This document shows positions 45,738-53,938 of a stretch of 64,000 bases of DNA, piece by piece. The position numbers and the translations under genes are program-made. Numbering within the stretch: the first letter of the stretch is position 1; each line of letters begins with the position of its first letter. A model generated the notes under the pieces. It was not told where the DNA came from and ran no database searches. It saw only the letters and a list, made by a program, of their open reading frames with translations. Origin of the DNA: JADKIH01 sp964595205 (GTDB lineage: Bacteria; Bacteroidota; Bacteroidia; AKYH767-A; 2013-40CM-41-45). The stretch lies in the NCBI GenBank assembly GCA_964595205.1, contig CAZQOQ010000037.1:248001-312000 (forward strand), written 5' to 3'.

Positions 45738-46255
45738 TGCGGATTTTCATATATTTTTTCTTTTTAATAATGGTATTAGCCTCGTGCAGGAATAAATCTA
45801 CAGAGCAGAAAATTGATGATAACGTTCTTAACGAAAAGCTGACTGCAATGAATAAGATCCTCGTGGAAAATGAATCGAAGGAAATTGAAAAGTTCATTTC
45901 TTCACATGGCTTTCATACGACGATGACCGGAACCGGCCTCCGGTACGAAATATACAGGCATGGAAAAGGATTACATCCGGCCATTCAGGATGAGGTCACC
46001 GTTGGTTATAAATTGTTCCTGCTTGACGGCAGACTTGTCTACACAAGCGATTCTACGGGTCCGTTGAAATTCAGGGTTGGAGCAGGGGCACAGGTGAAGG
46101 GACTTGAAGAGGTAATCATGCTCATGGTACCGGGCGACCATGCACATGCAATTTTACCGGCACACCTTGGTTTTGGAATGGCCGGTGATGAAAGAAAAAT
46201 TCCGCCCGCAAGTGCATTGTATTTCGATGTGGTATTGCTTGACGTTAAAAAATAA
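45737..46255 (+). CDS. FKBP-type peptidyl-prolyl isomerase lipoprotein
   Basis: A 172-residue lipoprotein: lipobox LASC with the acylated Cys near residue 18, then an FKBP domain (about 60-170; LRYEIYRHGKGLHPAIQDEV, PLKFRVGAGAQVKGLEEVIMLMVPGDHAHAILPAHLGFGMAGDE). Catalyses cis-trans proline isomerisation in the periplasm. Starts on the ATG of TGATG, although GTG is one codon earlier. First of two adjacent FKBPs. Confidence 0.88.
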   Translation: MRIFIYFFFLIMVLASCRNKSTEQKIDDNVLNEKLTAMNKILVENESKEIEKFISSHGFHTTMTGTGLRYEIYRHGKGLHPAIQDEVTVGYKLFLLDGRLVYTSDSTGPLKFRVGAGAQVKGLEEVIMLMVPGDHAHAILPAHLGFGMAGDERKIPPASALYFDVVLLDVKK

Positions 46256-46311
46256 ATAATTTCTTATATTAATATTGTCACCGCTTAGATTAACCCGAAA
46301 GTCAGAACATT

Positions 46312-47241
46312 ATGCTATATAGAAGTAAAACAGGAATTTCTCTATTGGTTATTTTTTCATTTATCTTTTTAATTTCCTGTTCGAAAGGGAAAAAAATGAA
46401 AACAGCTGAAGGCTTTAACTATGTGCTTTACACCGAATCCACAGGAGAGAAGGCTAAGGTTGGCGATTATATCACCATGGAAATGGTGTACAGGAACAGC
46501 AAGGATTCTGTTTTGTACGACTCGCGGATTAACAAGTCACCGATTCGTTTTCGTCTCGAAAAAATACCCTTCAAAGGCAGCTTCGAAGACGGTCTCACTT
46601 ACCTGGCTGAAAATGACAGTGCCACTTTTTTTGTTCCAGCCGATTCCATGTATAATTACATGTATAAAAAAAGGAGCGGTGTAGTGATTGCTCAAAAGGA
46701 GACAGGTCTTATCCCGGGTACGCTCCTGAGATTTGATATAAAACTGTTGAATATTCAGGGTGATACAGAGGCTGAACAGGAAATGCTTATTGAATTGAGC
46801 GAAAGGGAAAAGACGGACAGGAAAAAATTTGAAGATTATATCAAAGGGCATAACATCACAGTTGCTCCTGATCCGGCAGGGTTTTACCTTGTTATGAAGG
46901 AAAAAGGGAAAGGGCTTTCAGTGGATAGCGGAAGGATCGTGACATTGGAATATGAAGGCAGGTTCCTGAACGATTCGGTTTTCGACGGAACGGACCTCGT
47001 AGGACGGCCGTACAAATTTATATCGGGAGCAGGGCATGTTATTCCCGGATGGGAATTGGCATTGAAGAATATGCACGTTGGAGATAAATTCACGTTGCTG
47101 GTTCCTCCTAAACTTGCATTTGGAGAAGAAGGTGTCAGGGATCCGAAAAGCGGACTTTATAAAATTCCACCGTACACTTCTCTTGTATTTGATATCAGCA
47201 TTCTTTCTGTTGAGGATGCGCCTGCAGTGAGCGGAAAATAA
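46312..47241 (+). CDS. Two-domain FKBP-type peptidyl-prolyl isomerase lipoprotein
   Basis: A 309-residue lipoprotein: signal with lipobox LISC, a divergent FKBP-like domain (about 30-150: GDYITMEMVYRNSKDSVLYDS, PFKGSFEDGLTYL), a helical linker (EAEQEMLIELSEREKTDRKKFEDYI) and a C-terminal FKBP domain (VTLEYEGRFLNDSVFDGT, AGHVIPGWELALKNMHVGDKFTLLVPPKLAFGEEG). The second domain looks catalytic; the first lacks several active-site residues and may be a chaperone part. Lies 56 nt after the first FKBP and is likely co-transcribed. Confidence 0.9.
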   Translation: MLYRSKTGISLLVIFSFIFLISCSKGKKMKTAEGFNYVLYTESTGEKAKVGDYITMEMVYRNSKDSVLYDSRINKSPIRFRLEKIPFKGSFEDGLTYLAENDSATFFVPADSMYNYMYKKRSGVVIAQKETGLIPGTLLRFDIKLLNIQGDTEAEQEMLIELSEREKTDRKKFEDYIKGHNITVAPDPAGFYLVMKEKGKGLSVDSGRIVTLEYEGRFLNDSVFDGTDLVGRPYKFISGAGHVIPGWELALKNMHVGDKFTLLVPPKLAFGEEGVRDPKSGLYKIPPYTSLVFDISILSVEDAPAVSGK

Positions 47242-47290
47242 GTTCTTCAGTTCAGCGTTTAAAATTTTTCCGTAAGGATCATGCTTTGCA

Positions 47291-47983
47291 TTATGTTCCG
47301 ATAAGAAAAATCACCGGCATCTTATTGATTTCAGGAATTGACTTTTTCCATTGGGAAATCTTTTTTGTTTCTATTTTTTCTTGCGAGGAAGTGACGTTAC
47401 ATGCAATACATAAAAGCGTTGTTCCCGAACATGAAATTAATATATCCTCCAGCAGCTGTTTGTTCCTGTATGGCGCTTCAATAAAGATCTGAGTCTGGCC
47501 TTTCTTAACAGCCTCGTTTTCCATTGCAGTAATTTTTCTTCGGCGCTGGGCTGAATCTCTTGGAAGGTACCCATGAAATATGAAAGACTGTCCGTTCATT
47601 CCACTCGCCATCAACGCAAGAATGATGCTCGACGGACCAGTTAAAGGGACTACCCGGATATTTTTTTCATGCGCAATTTTCACGATCGCTGCACCCGGAT
47701 CGGCAACGCCCGGGCAACCGGCTTCACTTAAAAGTCCAATGTCTTTTTCCTTCCTGAAAATTTCAGCCAATGCAGATATCTCCTTTTCACCTGTATGTTC
47801 GTTTAACAGGTGAAAAATAAAATCTTTCTGATTGACATGGCTATTTATCATTTTTAGAAACGCACGCGCCGATTTCTCATTCTCAACAACGAATTCATCG
47901 ATCCTCCGTGCTTTCTCCATCACAGTTTCAGGCAGTGTTCCTGTGTTTTCTGAAATGAATGTTGGAATCAGGTACAACGACAT
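47291..47983 (-). CDS. Tetrapyrrole-methylase-fold SAM methyltransferase, RsmI-like
   Basis: A 230-residue protein of the RsmI family (16S rRNA 2'-O-methylation at C1402), shortened version common in Bacteroidota. Signature: LLSEAGCPGVADPGAAIV, VVPLTGPSSIILALMASGMNG, FHGYLP, FIEAPYRN. N-terminus MSLYLIPTFI. Target rRNA position inferred from family. Convergent with the second FKBP. Confidence 0.85.
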   Translation of the reverse strand: MSLYLIPTFISENTGTLPETVMEKARRIDEFVVENEKSARAFLKMINSHVNQKDFIFHLLNEHTGEKEISALAEIFRKEKDIGLLSEAGCPGVADPGAAIVKIAHEKNIRVVPLTGPSSIILALMASGMNGQSFIFHGYLPRDSAQRRRKITAMENEAVKKGQTQIFIEAPYRNKQLLEDILISCSGTTLLCIACNVTSSQEKIETKKISQWKKSIPEINKMPVIFLIGT

Positions 47984-48015
47984 AAAATATTAAATCAACG
48001 GGAAATTATTCAATG

Positions 48016-48486
48016 CTATTGTTTATTCTTCAATCCCGGCTGGATTTCGCTGATTATTCTCTCACTTGCGTCTTCAAGTAATTCATATACAGAAACGAAA
48101 TCCTGCAGGCTGCCATACCAGGGATCCGGAACATCAAATCTGTCTTTCCCATCTTCCAGGTAAAAACGCACTTTCCTCTTTTCTTCTTCCGTTCTCGCTT
48201 GCCGGATTATGTCTTTATAATTGGAGGAATCCATTGCATAGATTAAGTCATAGTGTTCAAAGTCCTTTATCGAAAACTGTCTTCCTCTTTTTCCTGAAAT
48301 GTCCACGCCAAATTTTCCGGCCGTAATAATCGCGCGCTCGTCGGGCGGCTCTCCAACGTGATAGTTCGCTGTTCCTGCCGAGTCCACGCTGTAGGATAGA
48401 TTCATTTCTGAAATTTTTTTTCTGAGAATTCCTTCAGCCATCGGTGAGCGGCAGATATTTCCAAGGCAGACTACTAACAGCTTCAT
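48016..48486 (-). CDS. Low-molecular-weight protein tyrosine phosphatase
   Basis: A 156-residue LMW-PTP. P-loop CLGNICRS at the start (C(X)5R nucleophile and arginine) and the general-acid loop VPDPWYG are intact. The start is placed at MKLLVVCLGNICRSP (48486), which overlaps the dihydroorotase-like stop slightly. Dephosphorylates tyrosine in proteins, often linked to polysaccharide control, but no kinase or export genes are nearby. Confidence 0.92.
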   Translation of the reverse strand: MKLLVVCLGNICRSPMAEGILRKKISEMNLSYSVDSAGTANYHVGEPPDERAIITAGKFGVDISGKRGRQFSIKDFEHYDLIYAMDSSNYKDIIRQARTEEEKRKVRFYLEDGKDRFDVPDPWYGSLQDFVSVYELLEDASERIISEIQPGLKNKQ

Positions 48487-48488
48487 GA

Positions 48489-49763
48489 CTATTTGCAATA
48501 TTCCAATTTTCCATGGTTCAGAATCGCCACAGGCTTACCTGTAAGTTCGCGGCCAACCAACGGATTGTTTTTCGATTTCGATGCCAAATGATGCTCGATC
48601 ACGATCCATTTTTGTTCAGGATCAAAAACAGTTATTTCCGCCGGTTGGTTTTCCTCGATGAGGCCCGGCTTCAACCCCGCACAACACCGGGGGTGGGACG
48701 TGAATTTCGATATCAGTTCTGGCAAACTCAGTTTATTCATCGTCGCAGTGCGTGCTGCCCCAAAGGCCGTTTCAAGTGCGGTTGCTCCATAATCTGCCAG
48801 CTCGAATTCTTTCACCTTGGCTTCCGGGTTCTGCGGTGTATGATCCGTACAAATGCAATCGATTGTGCCGTCTGCCAGTCCATCGATCAATGCATGCTTA
48901 TCATCGATGCAGCGCAACGGAGGTTTCACCTTGAAATTCGTATCGAACTCATTGATGGCAGACTCATCGAGAAGAAGATTCAATGCCGATACATCCGCAG
49001 TAACTTTTTTTCCGCTCGCTTTTGCCTTTCGAATCAGTTCAACACCCTGTTTCGATGAAACCGTTGAAAAATGAATCGGCGAATTGCAGTATTCGGCAAG
49101 CAACAGGTCGCGGCTTATCATGATCTCTTCTGCTATGGAGGGAATGCCTTTCAATCCCAGGCGAGTGGACATGATTCCCTCATGTACCTGACCTTTGCCG
49201 GTGAGAAATTTATCCTCTGCAAACGAAAATATTTTACCGCCGAAATTTTGTGCATACAATAAAGCACGCATCATCAAACCTGCATCATGTATTGCCCGTT
49301 TATCGTCGGTGAACACACGTACATTCGCCTGGTACATATCGTACATCTCCGATAATTCCTTACCGTCTCTGTTTTCCGATATCGTTCCGGCTACATGTAC
49401 GTCGACCGGCAAATCTTTTGCACGCTTTTGCAGGTATTCAACAATCGGTCGCCCGGATACTGGTGGTTTCGTGGAAGGCATCAGCAACACGCCGGTAAAT
49501 CCACCCTGGATGGCCGCTTTGCAGCCGCTGTCGATATCCTCTTTGAACTCTTCGCCCGGTTCGCCAAATCTGGCATGCAGGTCGAACCATCCAGGCGAAA
49601 TGTAATACCCGTTACCTGAAATGAGTCTCGCATCTTCCGGAGAAATGCTTCCTGCCTCTTTTACGGAAGCAATCATGTTGCCGACTATCAATACATCTCT
49701 TTGTTTAAGATGATGGGGACTTCCGGGAGAAATTACATTTACATTCTGGAGGAGAATTTTCAT
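48489..49763 (-). CDS. Dihydroorotase-like protein, probably non-catalytic
   Basis: A 424-residue amidohydrolase-fold protein of the class I dihydroorotase family (pyrimidine synthesis). The fold is clear (IVGNMIASV, SGCKAAIQGGFTGVLLMPSTKPP, TDHTPQN), but metal ligands are altered: HxH is H63-A-R65, the usual His-x-Glu is F181-A-E183, and the EVxPHHL motif is DVSALNLL (259-264). H231 and the aspartate in TDH remain. This matches the PyrC-prime type that supports aspartate transcarbamoylase assembly without catalysis, an inference that needs a real PyrC elsewhere. Family-typical length. Confidence 0.8.
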   Translation of the reverse strand: MKILLQNVNVISPGSPHHLKQRDVLIVGNMIASVKEAGSISPEDARLISGNGYYISPGWFDLHARFGEPGEEFKEDIDSGCKAAIQGGFTGVLLMPSTKPPVSGRPIVEYLQKRAKDLPVDVHVAGTISENRDGKELSEMYDMYQANVRVFTDDKRAIHDAGLMMRALLYAQNFGGKIFSFAEDKFLTGKGQVHEGIMSTRLGLKGIPSIAEEIMISRDLLLAEYCNSPIHFSTVSSKQGVELIRKAKASGKKVTADVSALNLLLDESAINEFDTNFKVKPPLRCIDDKHALIDGLADGTIDCICTDHTPQNPEAKVKEFELADYGATALETAFGAARTATMNKLSLPELISKFTSHPRCCAGLKPGLIEENQPAEITVFDPEQKWIVIEHHLASKSKNNPLVGRELTGKPVAILNHGKLEYCK

Positions 49764-49769
49764 GATGAA

Positions 49770-51833
49770 TCAGGCAGCTTTTCTGTTAAAATATCTTACC
49801 AATAAGACTTCCAGGCCCAGGAAGATGAGTGCAGCGATGATGCAGTATTTCCATAATCTCTTTCCTTCGTTAAGCTGGAGAATTTTATGCGAGAGGTCGC
49901 CGCCTTCCGAATCGAAGATGTTAACGTTGTTGTTTCCTGCAACGCTGAATTTTTTCATGAGTTCATCAGGAGGCATGTCAGTGAGATCGGATTCTTTCCT
50001 GTCATAATTGAAGGCGATTGCAGCGATCAGGTTGTTACCCGACCTGAGTTGGTAATTCTGTGCCTGGCTCACCTGGTCGTGAACTGAGATAACCGTATTG
50101 GAATTTAACAGCCTGCTTTCAGGAATCAAATCAAATTTGAGAGTTGTGTTTTCGAGATGAAACACGTTGTCGTTTGAAACAAGCGTATCACTGATCACGA
50201 AATCCCGGTCGCGGCCAAGTATCATGGGAGCCCTGATCTCCGAAGAAGACAGCAATGCAGCACGCAGGAACACCGGAACGAAAAGAGCATGTCTTGGAAA
50301 ATTTCCGGCATCTTCCGCAAGCGAAGATGCTAACGCATATACTTTTCCTTTTCCGGTTGAAGAAGTAATAAGGAAAGGGCTTCCGTTTTGTAAGCGCACA
50401 ATGCTCTGGGTAACACTTTTTACGTTTCTCCCCAGGCGATAGTATTTATTTACAAGGGGAAGGTCGAGATTTTCAGGAATGTTTTTTCCTTTTTCAAAAA
50501 CATTTGCAAATAATTCGCTGTTCTTTTCAATGTATACCACCCGGTCACTCGCTTCGGATTTCCCAAGATATGTATCCGTTCCCAGCTCGTTCGTAAGATC
50601 GCTGTATGCCGCCAGGTCTGATTCTTCCGCAGGAATGATAAAGACAGAACCGCCTTTCAATACATACTGCTGCAATTCGTGGATCATTCCTGATGAGAAT
50701 GATGGTATTTCATTGAGGATGATCAATTGCATTGATGAAAAAATGGAGTAATCGATTTGTCCTGCCGGGATATTTCTCAGGTGAAAATACGGATCATTTC
50801 CAAAAACAGCACCCAGGGCATTGCTGATTTCTCTGCCGTTGATGCAAAGTATCTCCAGATTTCTTCTGACATTGAATGCGAAATAAAAATCATCATCGAA
50901 CGTAATCGGGAAATCGGTGATGGAAACTGCAGCCTCCTGCCATCCGGCTTCTGTGATAGTAAACGAGAGCCTGGCCTCTCCTGAAGATCCGGCCGGAGCA
51001 CTCACGCTTGCTATTGCTTTCTGACTTCCGTTAATGGAAAGTTTTAGCGGGATGTTTTCCGCATTTACATTTCCTTTGTTTCTGATTACAACTGTTAATT
51101 CGGAGGGAGTATTTAACTGAACAAACGGAGTCGAAAGAAAGCAGGTGTCGATATACAGATTATTCTGCCTCGATGCTTCAACCGGAACAAGCGTGAACTG
51201 AATGGTTGTATCCGGTTTCAGATCGTCATCCACAATGCTTTTCTGAAAATCGGATATGATATACGCTTTCTTCGTCGATTTTTCTGAACCACCGGATAAT
51301 GCCTCCTCCTGGCGTTGCATGACCTCTGAAAGCTGGCGTACCGAAGAACCCGGTTTAATTTCATCGATGAGCTGAAGATATTCTTCCCTGCTTACTAATC
51401 GCTGATGTCGTGCCTCGAAATCAGTCGTAAGCAACTGGAACTGGTCGGATGGTTTATATGCCTGTGCGATTTCCCTTGCTTTCTTCTTTGCCGTCTCAAG
51501 CAGGCTTCCGTTTTTTCCCTGTGCATCCATGCTAAAGGAATTATCAATATAAACGCTGATCTTTTTAATCCCTGCTTCAATTTTGCGATTGGAGACAGGT
51601 ATGTATGGCTGGGCGAAAGCGAAAACGAGGAATGCAACAGCCAATATTCTGCTGATTAATATGAGCAGGTGTTTCAGCCTGGATCGTGATTGAGTATCCT
51701 GCCGGATTTCCCTCAGGAATCTCACATTTGTAAAATAGATTTTTTTAAATCTCCGGAAATTAAATAAATGGATGATGATTGGGATTGCGAGTGCTGCGAG
51801 TGCAAAAAGAAAGCCCGGATATATAAAATGCAT
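49770..51833 (-). CDS. BatA-domain / VWA-like membrane protein
   Basis: A 687-residue membrane protein. N-terminal helices and the BatA motif (MHFIYPGFLFALAALAIPIIIHLFNFRR), a von Willebrand A domain with a MIDAS motif D-N-S-F-S (residues about 93-97), an extended periplasmic beta-rich region, and a C-terminal membrane helix. Similar to Bat aerotolerance proteins and to the BatA-linked family without the rest of the operon. Function unknown in this context. 18 nt downstream of the TIGR02757 gene. Confidence 0.85.
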   Translation of the reverse strand: MHFIYPGFLFALAALAIPIIIHLFNFRRFKKIYFTNVRFLREIRQDTQSRSRLKHLLILISRILAVAFLVFAFAQPYIPVSNRKIEAGIKKISVYIDNSFSMDAQGKNGSLLETAKKKAREIAQAYKPSDQFQLLTTDFEARHQRLVSREEYLQLIDEIKPGSSVRQLSEVMQRQEEALSGGSEKSTKKAYIISDFQKSIVDDDLKPDTTIQFTLVPVEASRQNNLYIDTCFLSTPFVQLNTPSELTVVIRNKGNVNAENIPLKLSINGSQKAIASVSAPAGSSGEARLSFTITEAGWQEAAVSITDFPITFDDDFYFAFNVRRNLEILCINGREISNALGAVFGNDPYFHLRNIPAGQIDYSIFSSMQLIILNEIPSFSSGMIHELQQYVLKGGSVFIIPAEESDLAAYSDLTNELGTDTYLGKSEASDRVVYIEKNSELFANVFEKGKNIPENLDLPLVNKYYRLGRNVKSVTQSIVRLQNGSPFLITSSTGKGKVYALASSLAEDAGNFPRHALFVPVFLRAALLSSSEIRAPMILGRDRDFVISDTLVSNDNVFHLENTTLKFDLIPESRLLNSNTVISVHDQVSQAQNYQLRSGNNLIAAIAFNYDRKESDLTDMPPDELMKKFSVAGNNNVNIFDSEGGDLSHKILQLNEGKRLWKYCIIAALIFLGLEVLLVRYFNRKAA

Positions 51834-51851
51834 TGGGCCAAAGATAATGAT

Positions 51852-52631
51852 TCAGAATTTCTCAAACACGCCTAAGCCAAACAAAGCGAAATCATATTTT
51901 ACCGGATCGGCGGGGTCGAATTTTTTCAGGTTGGTTGTTAATTCTATAGCAGCCTGCCAGTCGTTCTGACTTCTTCTTAACAATCCCAGCTTTCGTGCTA
52001 CGCGGGCGGAGTGAACATCGAGCGGACAGGTAAGAAATGAAGAATCCAGTTTCCATATACCGAAATCCACTCCGGAAGAATCTTTGCGTATCATCCAGCG
52101 CAGGAACATATTAATGCGTTTGGCGGCTGAACCTGCGACGGGATCAGAAAAGTGTTTCTGCGTGCGGGCAGGGTGGGGAAGACTGAAAAAAAAGTTTCTC
52201 CATCCGTTAATGGCTTCTTTATAGTCGGTATGAATTTTTTTGTTGAAATGATCGCTGAATAAATTTTCGATCGACCCTTTTTCTGAATAAATCTTCCTGA
52301 GCGCTTTCAGGAAATAAAGGCAGTCAACTTCGTTGAAGGTACGGTGGACATAATTCCGGAAGAGAGAGTAATCATGCCTGGAGAAATTCAGAATGAATTC
52401 ATGAGGCGAATGATCCATCCGTTCTAAAAGCGCGATTGCATTTTTTAAAATAACCTTCCTTTGTCCCCAGGCAATTGTTGCGGCAAGGAAAGCGGCAATT
52501 TCGATGTCTTCTTTTTTTGTGAACCTGTGAGGGATAGAAATGGGGTCGTCTTGAATGAACGAAGGACGATTAAAAGCATCCACTTTTTCGTCAAGGTATT
52601 CTTTTAAGTCTTCATTTCTCAGCCTTTTCAC
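51852..52631 (-). CDS. TIGR02757 family protein
   Basis: A 259-residue protein matching TIGR02757, a Bacteroidota-enriched family related to helix-hairpin-helix DNA-glycosylase-like folds. Blocks DLKEYLDEKV, EIAAFLAATIAWGQRKVIL, FLKALRKIYSEKGSIE, KRINMFLRWMIRKD and PLDVHSARVARKLGLL are characteristic. Start is GTG at 52631. No activity is known. Confidence 0.85.
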   Translation of the reverse strand: MKRLRNEDLKEYLDEKVDAFNRPSFIQDDPISIPHRFTKKEDIEIAAFLAATIAWGQRKVILKNAIALLERMDHSPHEFILNFSRHDYSLFRNYVHRTFNEVDCLYFLKALRKIYSEKGSIENLFSDHFNKKIHTDYKEAINGWRNFFFSLPHPARTQKHFSDPVAGSAAKRINMFLRWMIRKDSSGVDFGIWKLDSSFLTCPLDVHSARVARKLGLLRRSQNDWQAAIELTTNLKKFDPADPVKYDFALFGLGVFEKF

Positions 52632-52800
52632 AGTGCGAAATTACCACAAAAAGGGCATTACCTCATCGTATCAAATTGAAAGAAATCAGTAAGATTATGA
52701 CGATAATTGCAAAATCGATGACTGAATATTTGAATCTTGTGAAATAGTTATTCATTTCTTACAGTTTTTAGATTTTTTATTATTCAATGAAATGCATGGT

Positions 52801-52980
52801 TCAGGCTATGGTGCTTCTTTTTTTGAAACTGCCTCCGGTAATAATGGTGAAAGTAGCGGCAACCTGGCGAAGCAATTCTTTTTCTCCCGAGAGCAGGGCG
52901 TCCGTGAGTTGCTTGCCGTCTTGCAGTTTTGAAAGAGCATTGATCCTGCTGGTGTCCTGGTTTGTTTGAAGAGTTTCCAT
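52801..52980 (-). CDS. Small hypothetical protein, 59 residues
   Basis: A complete frame from ATG at 52980 to TGA at 52801, starting METLQTNQDTSRINALSKLQ and ending SFKKRSTIA. It lies 27 nt after the orphan response regulator on the same strand; it is helical in its first half and hydrophilic. I do not recognise it. The downstream position of a receiver gene suggests co-expression. Confidence 0.5.
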   Translation of the reverse strand: METLQTNQDTSRINALSKLQDGKQLTDALLSGEKELLRQVAATFTIITGGSFKKRSTIA

Positions 52981-53007
52981 TTGCTTGCTGTTTTTGAGAG
53001 TAAGAAT

Positions 53008-53463
53008 TCAGATGGTTGCGGTAATGATGTCCTTTAACTGGTAGGCATCGAGAGGCTTGACGAGAAAAAGTATCACATTGGGATTTAACAGTACGCGTGA
53101 TCTGTCCATTCCGGAATCGGCACCGGAAGTAATCACGATTTTGCATTTGCTGCGGATAAAATCTGACAGCCCCGTAAACTCGTCCAGAAAGCTCTTCCCA
53201 TCTTTATTCTCAAGTTTCAGGTCAATGAAAATCAGATCAGGGACGTCGCTCAGGCGTGAGGCATGTTTGAGCTGGTTTAGGACATGTTCTGTGTTTGTTT
53301 CACAAACCACCTCCCTTGCGAGTTTAACGTCCTTTAAAAGGGATTCATTGATGAACAAGTCGATATCATTGTCATCGATGATTACAATTCTGTCAAATTT
53401 AGGCGGTTCCGGGTTTTGACCCTGTCGCTCATTAAAAGTACTCTGAAACTTCCTGTGTGCCAT
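53008..53463 (-). CDS. Stand-alone CheY-like response regulator
   Basis: A 151-residue single receiver domain with a 25-residue N-terminal extension. Key sites: IVIIDDNDIDLF acidic pair, phospho-acceptor D81 (LIFIDLKLENKDG), Ser/Thr in VITSG and Lys in FLVKPLD. No output domain, so it probably acts by protein contact or as phosphate carrier. No histidine kinase is adjacent. TATCTTTG lies 29 nt upstream. Confidence 0.9.
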   Translation of the reverse strand: MAHRKFQSTFNERQGQNPEPPKFDRIVIIDDNDIDLFINESLLKDVKLAREVVCETNTEHVLNQLKHASRLSDVPDLIFIDLKLENKDGKSFLDEFTGLSDFIRSKCKIVITSGADSGMDRSRVLLNPNVILFLVKPLDAYQLKDIITATI

Positions 53464-53491
53464 TTTCCTGGGGTGTTTTGGTTAAGTACCC

Positions 53492-53499
53492 CAAAGATA
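53492..53499 (-). promoter_or_regulatory. -7 box of the orphan response regulator
   Basis: TATCTTTG (minus strand), 29 nt before the start. A TTG-type -33 (TTTTGGGG) sits 16 nt upstream, slightly short. Confidence 0.5.
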
Positions 53500-53914
53500 C
53501 CGGCACGGTCAGCCCCAAAAAAGGGACAAAATGAAAATATTTAGACATAAAATTGAAAGTTGATTTTTTAAATATTTCGATGATTTTTTAAAAAATCAAA
53601 CATTTTATATTTATAACATACTTATTTATAAATATTTACGAAGTTTATAAATTTTCAATTTATTACATTATTTGTTGATATAACTTAAAAATCAGACATT
53701 GCTATTCGTATGGATCTACATCTGGAACAATAACAATGTTGCTTGAATTTGTGTCAAGCGATTTTATACTGTCCGAGTTAGTTAAGGTAATACCAATTTG
53801 CAGAGATATTGATATTGACAGAGAAAGTAAGAATTCGACCATTGAAATTTGTATTTAATATAAACACAAATTAGAACAGACTACACATTACAAGGGAAGA
53901 TCTTCTATATTTTA

Positions 53915-53926
53915 TTACATATGTAA
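53915..53926. promoter_or_regulatory. Palindrome TTACATATGTAA, candidate operator
   Basis: Perfect 12-bp palindrome immediately upstream (12 nt) of the first solenoid-protein gene. Its position fits binding of a small HTH repressor; the XRE protein 1.5 kb away is the obvious candidate. Function inferred only. Confidence 0.4.
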
Positions 53927-53938
53927 GAATTATTAAAA

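Larger units (their letters stand above)
53464..53938. other. AT-rich divergent spacer ahead of the solenoid-protein island
   Basis: 475 bp without a gene between the orphan response regulator (minus) and the first AT-rich gene (plus). It holds the regulator's -7 box, a GCTTGA-TCAAGC inverted repeat (53741-53746/53754-53759) and a perfect 12-bp palindrome TTACATATGTAA at 53915-53926, 12 nt before the next ATG, a possible operator. Composition is far more AT-rich than the rest of the window. Confidence 0.6.
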
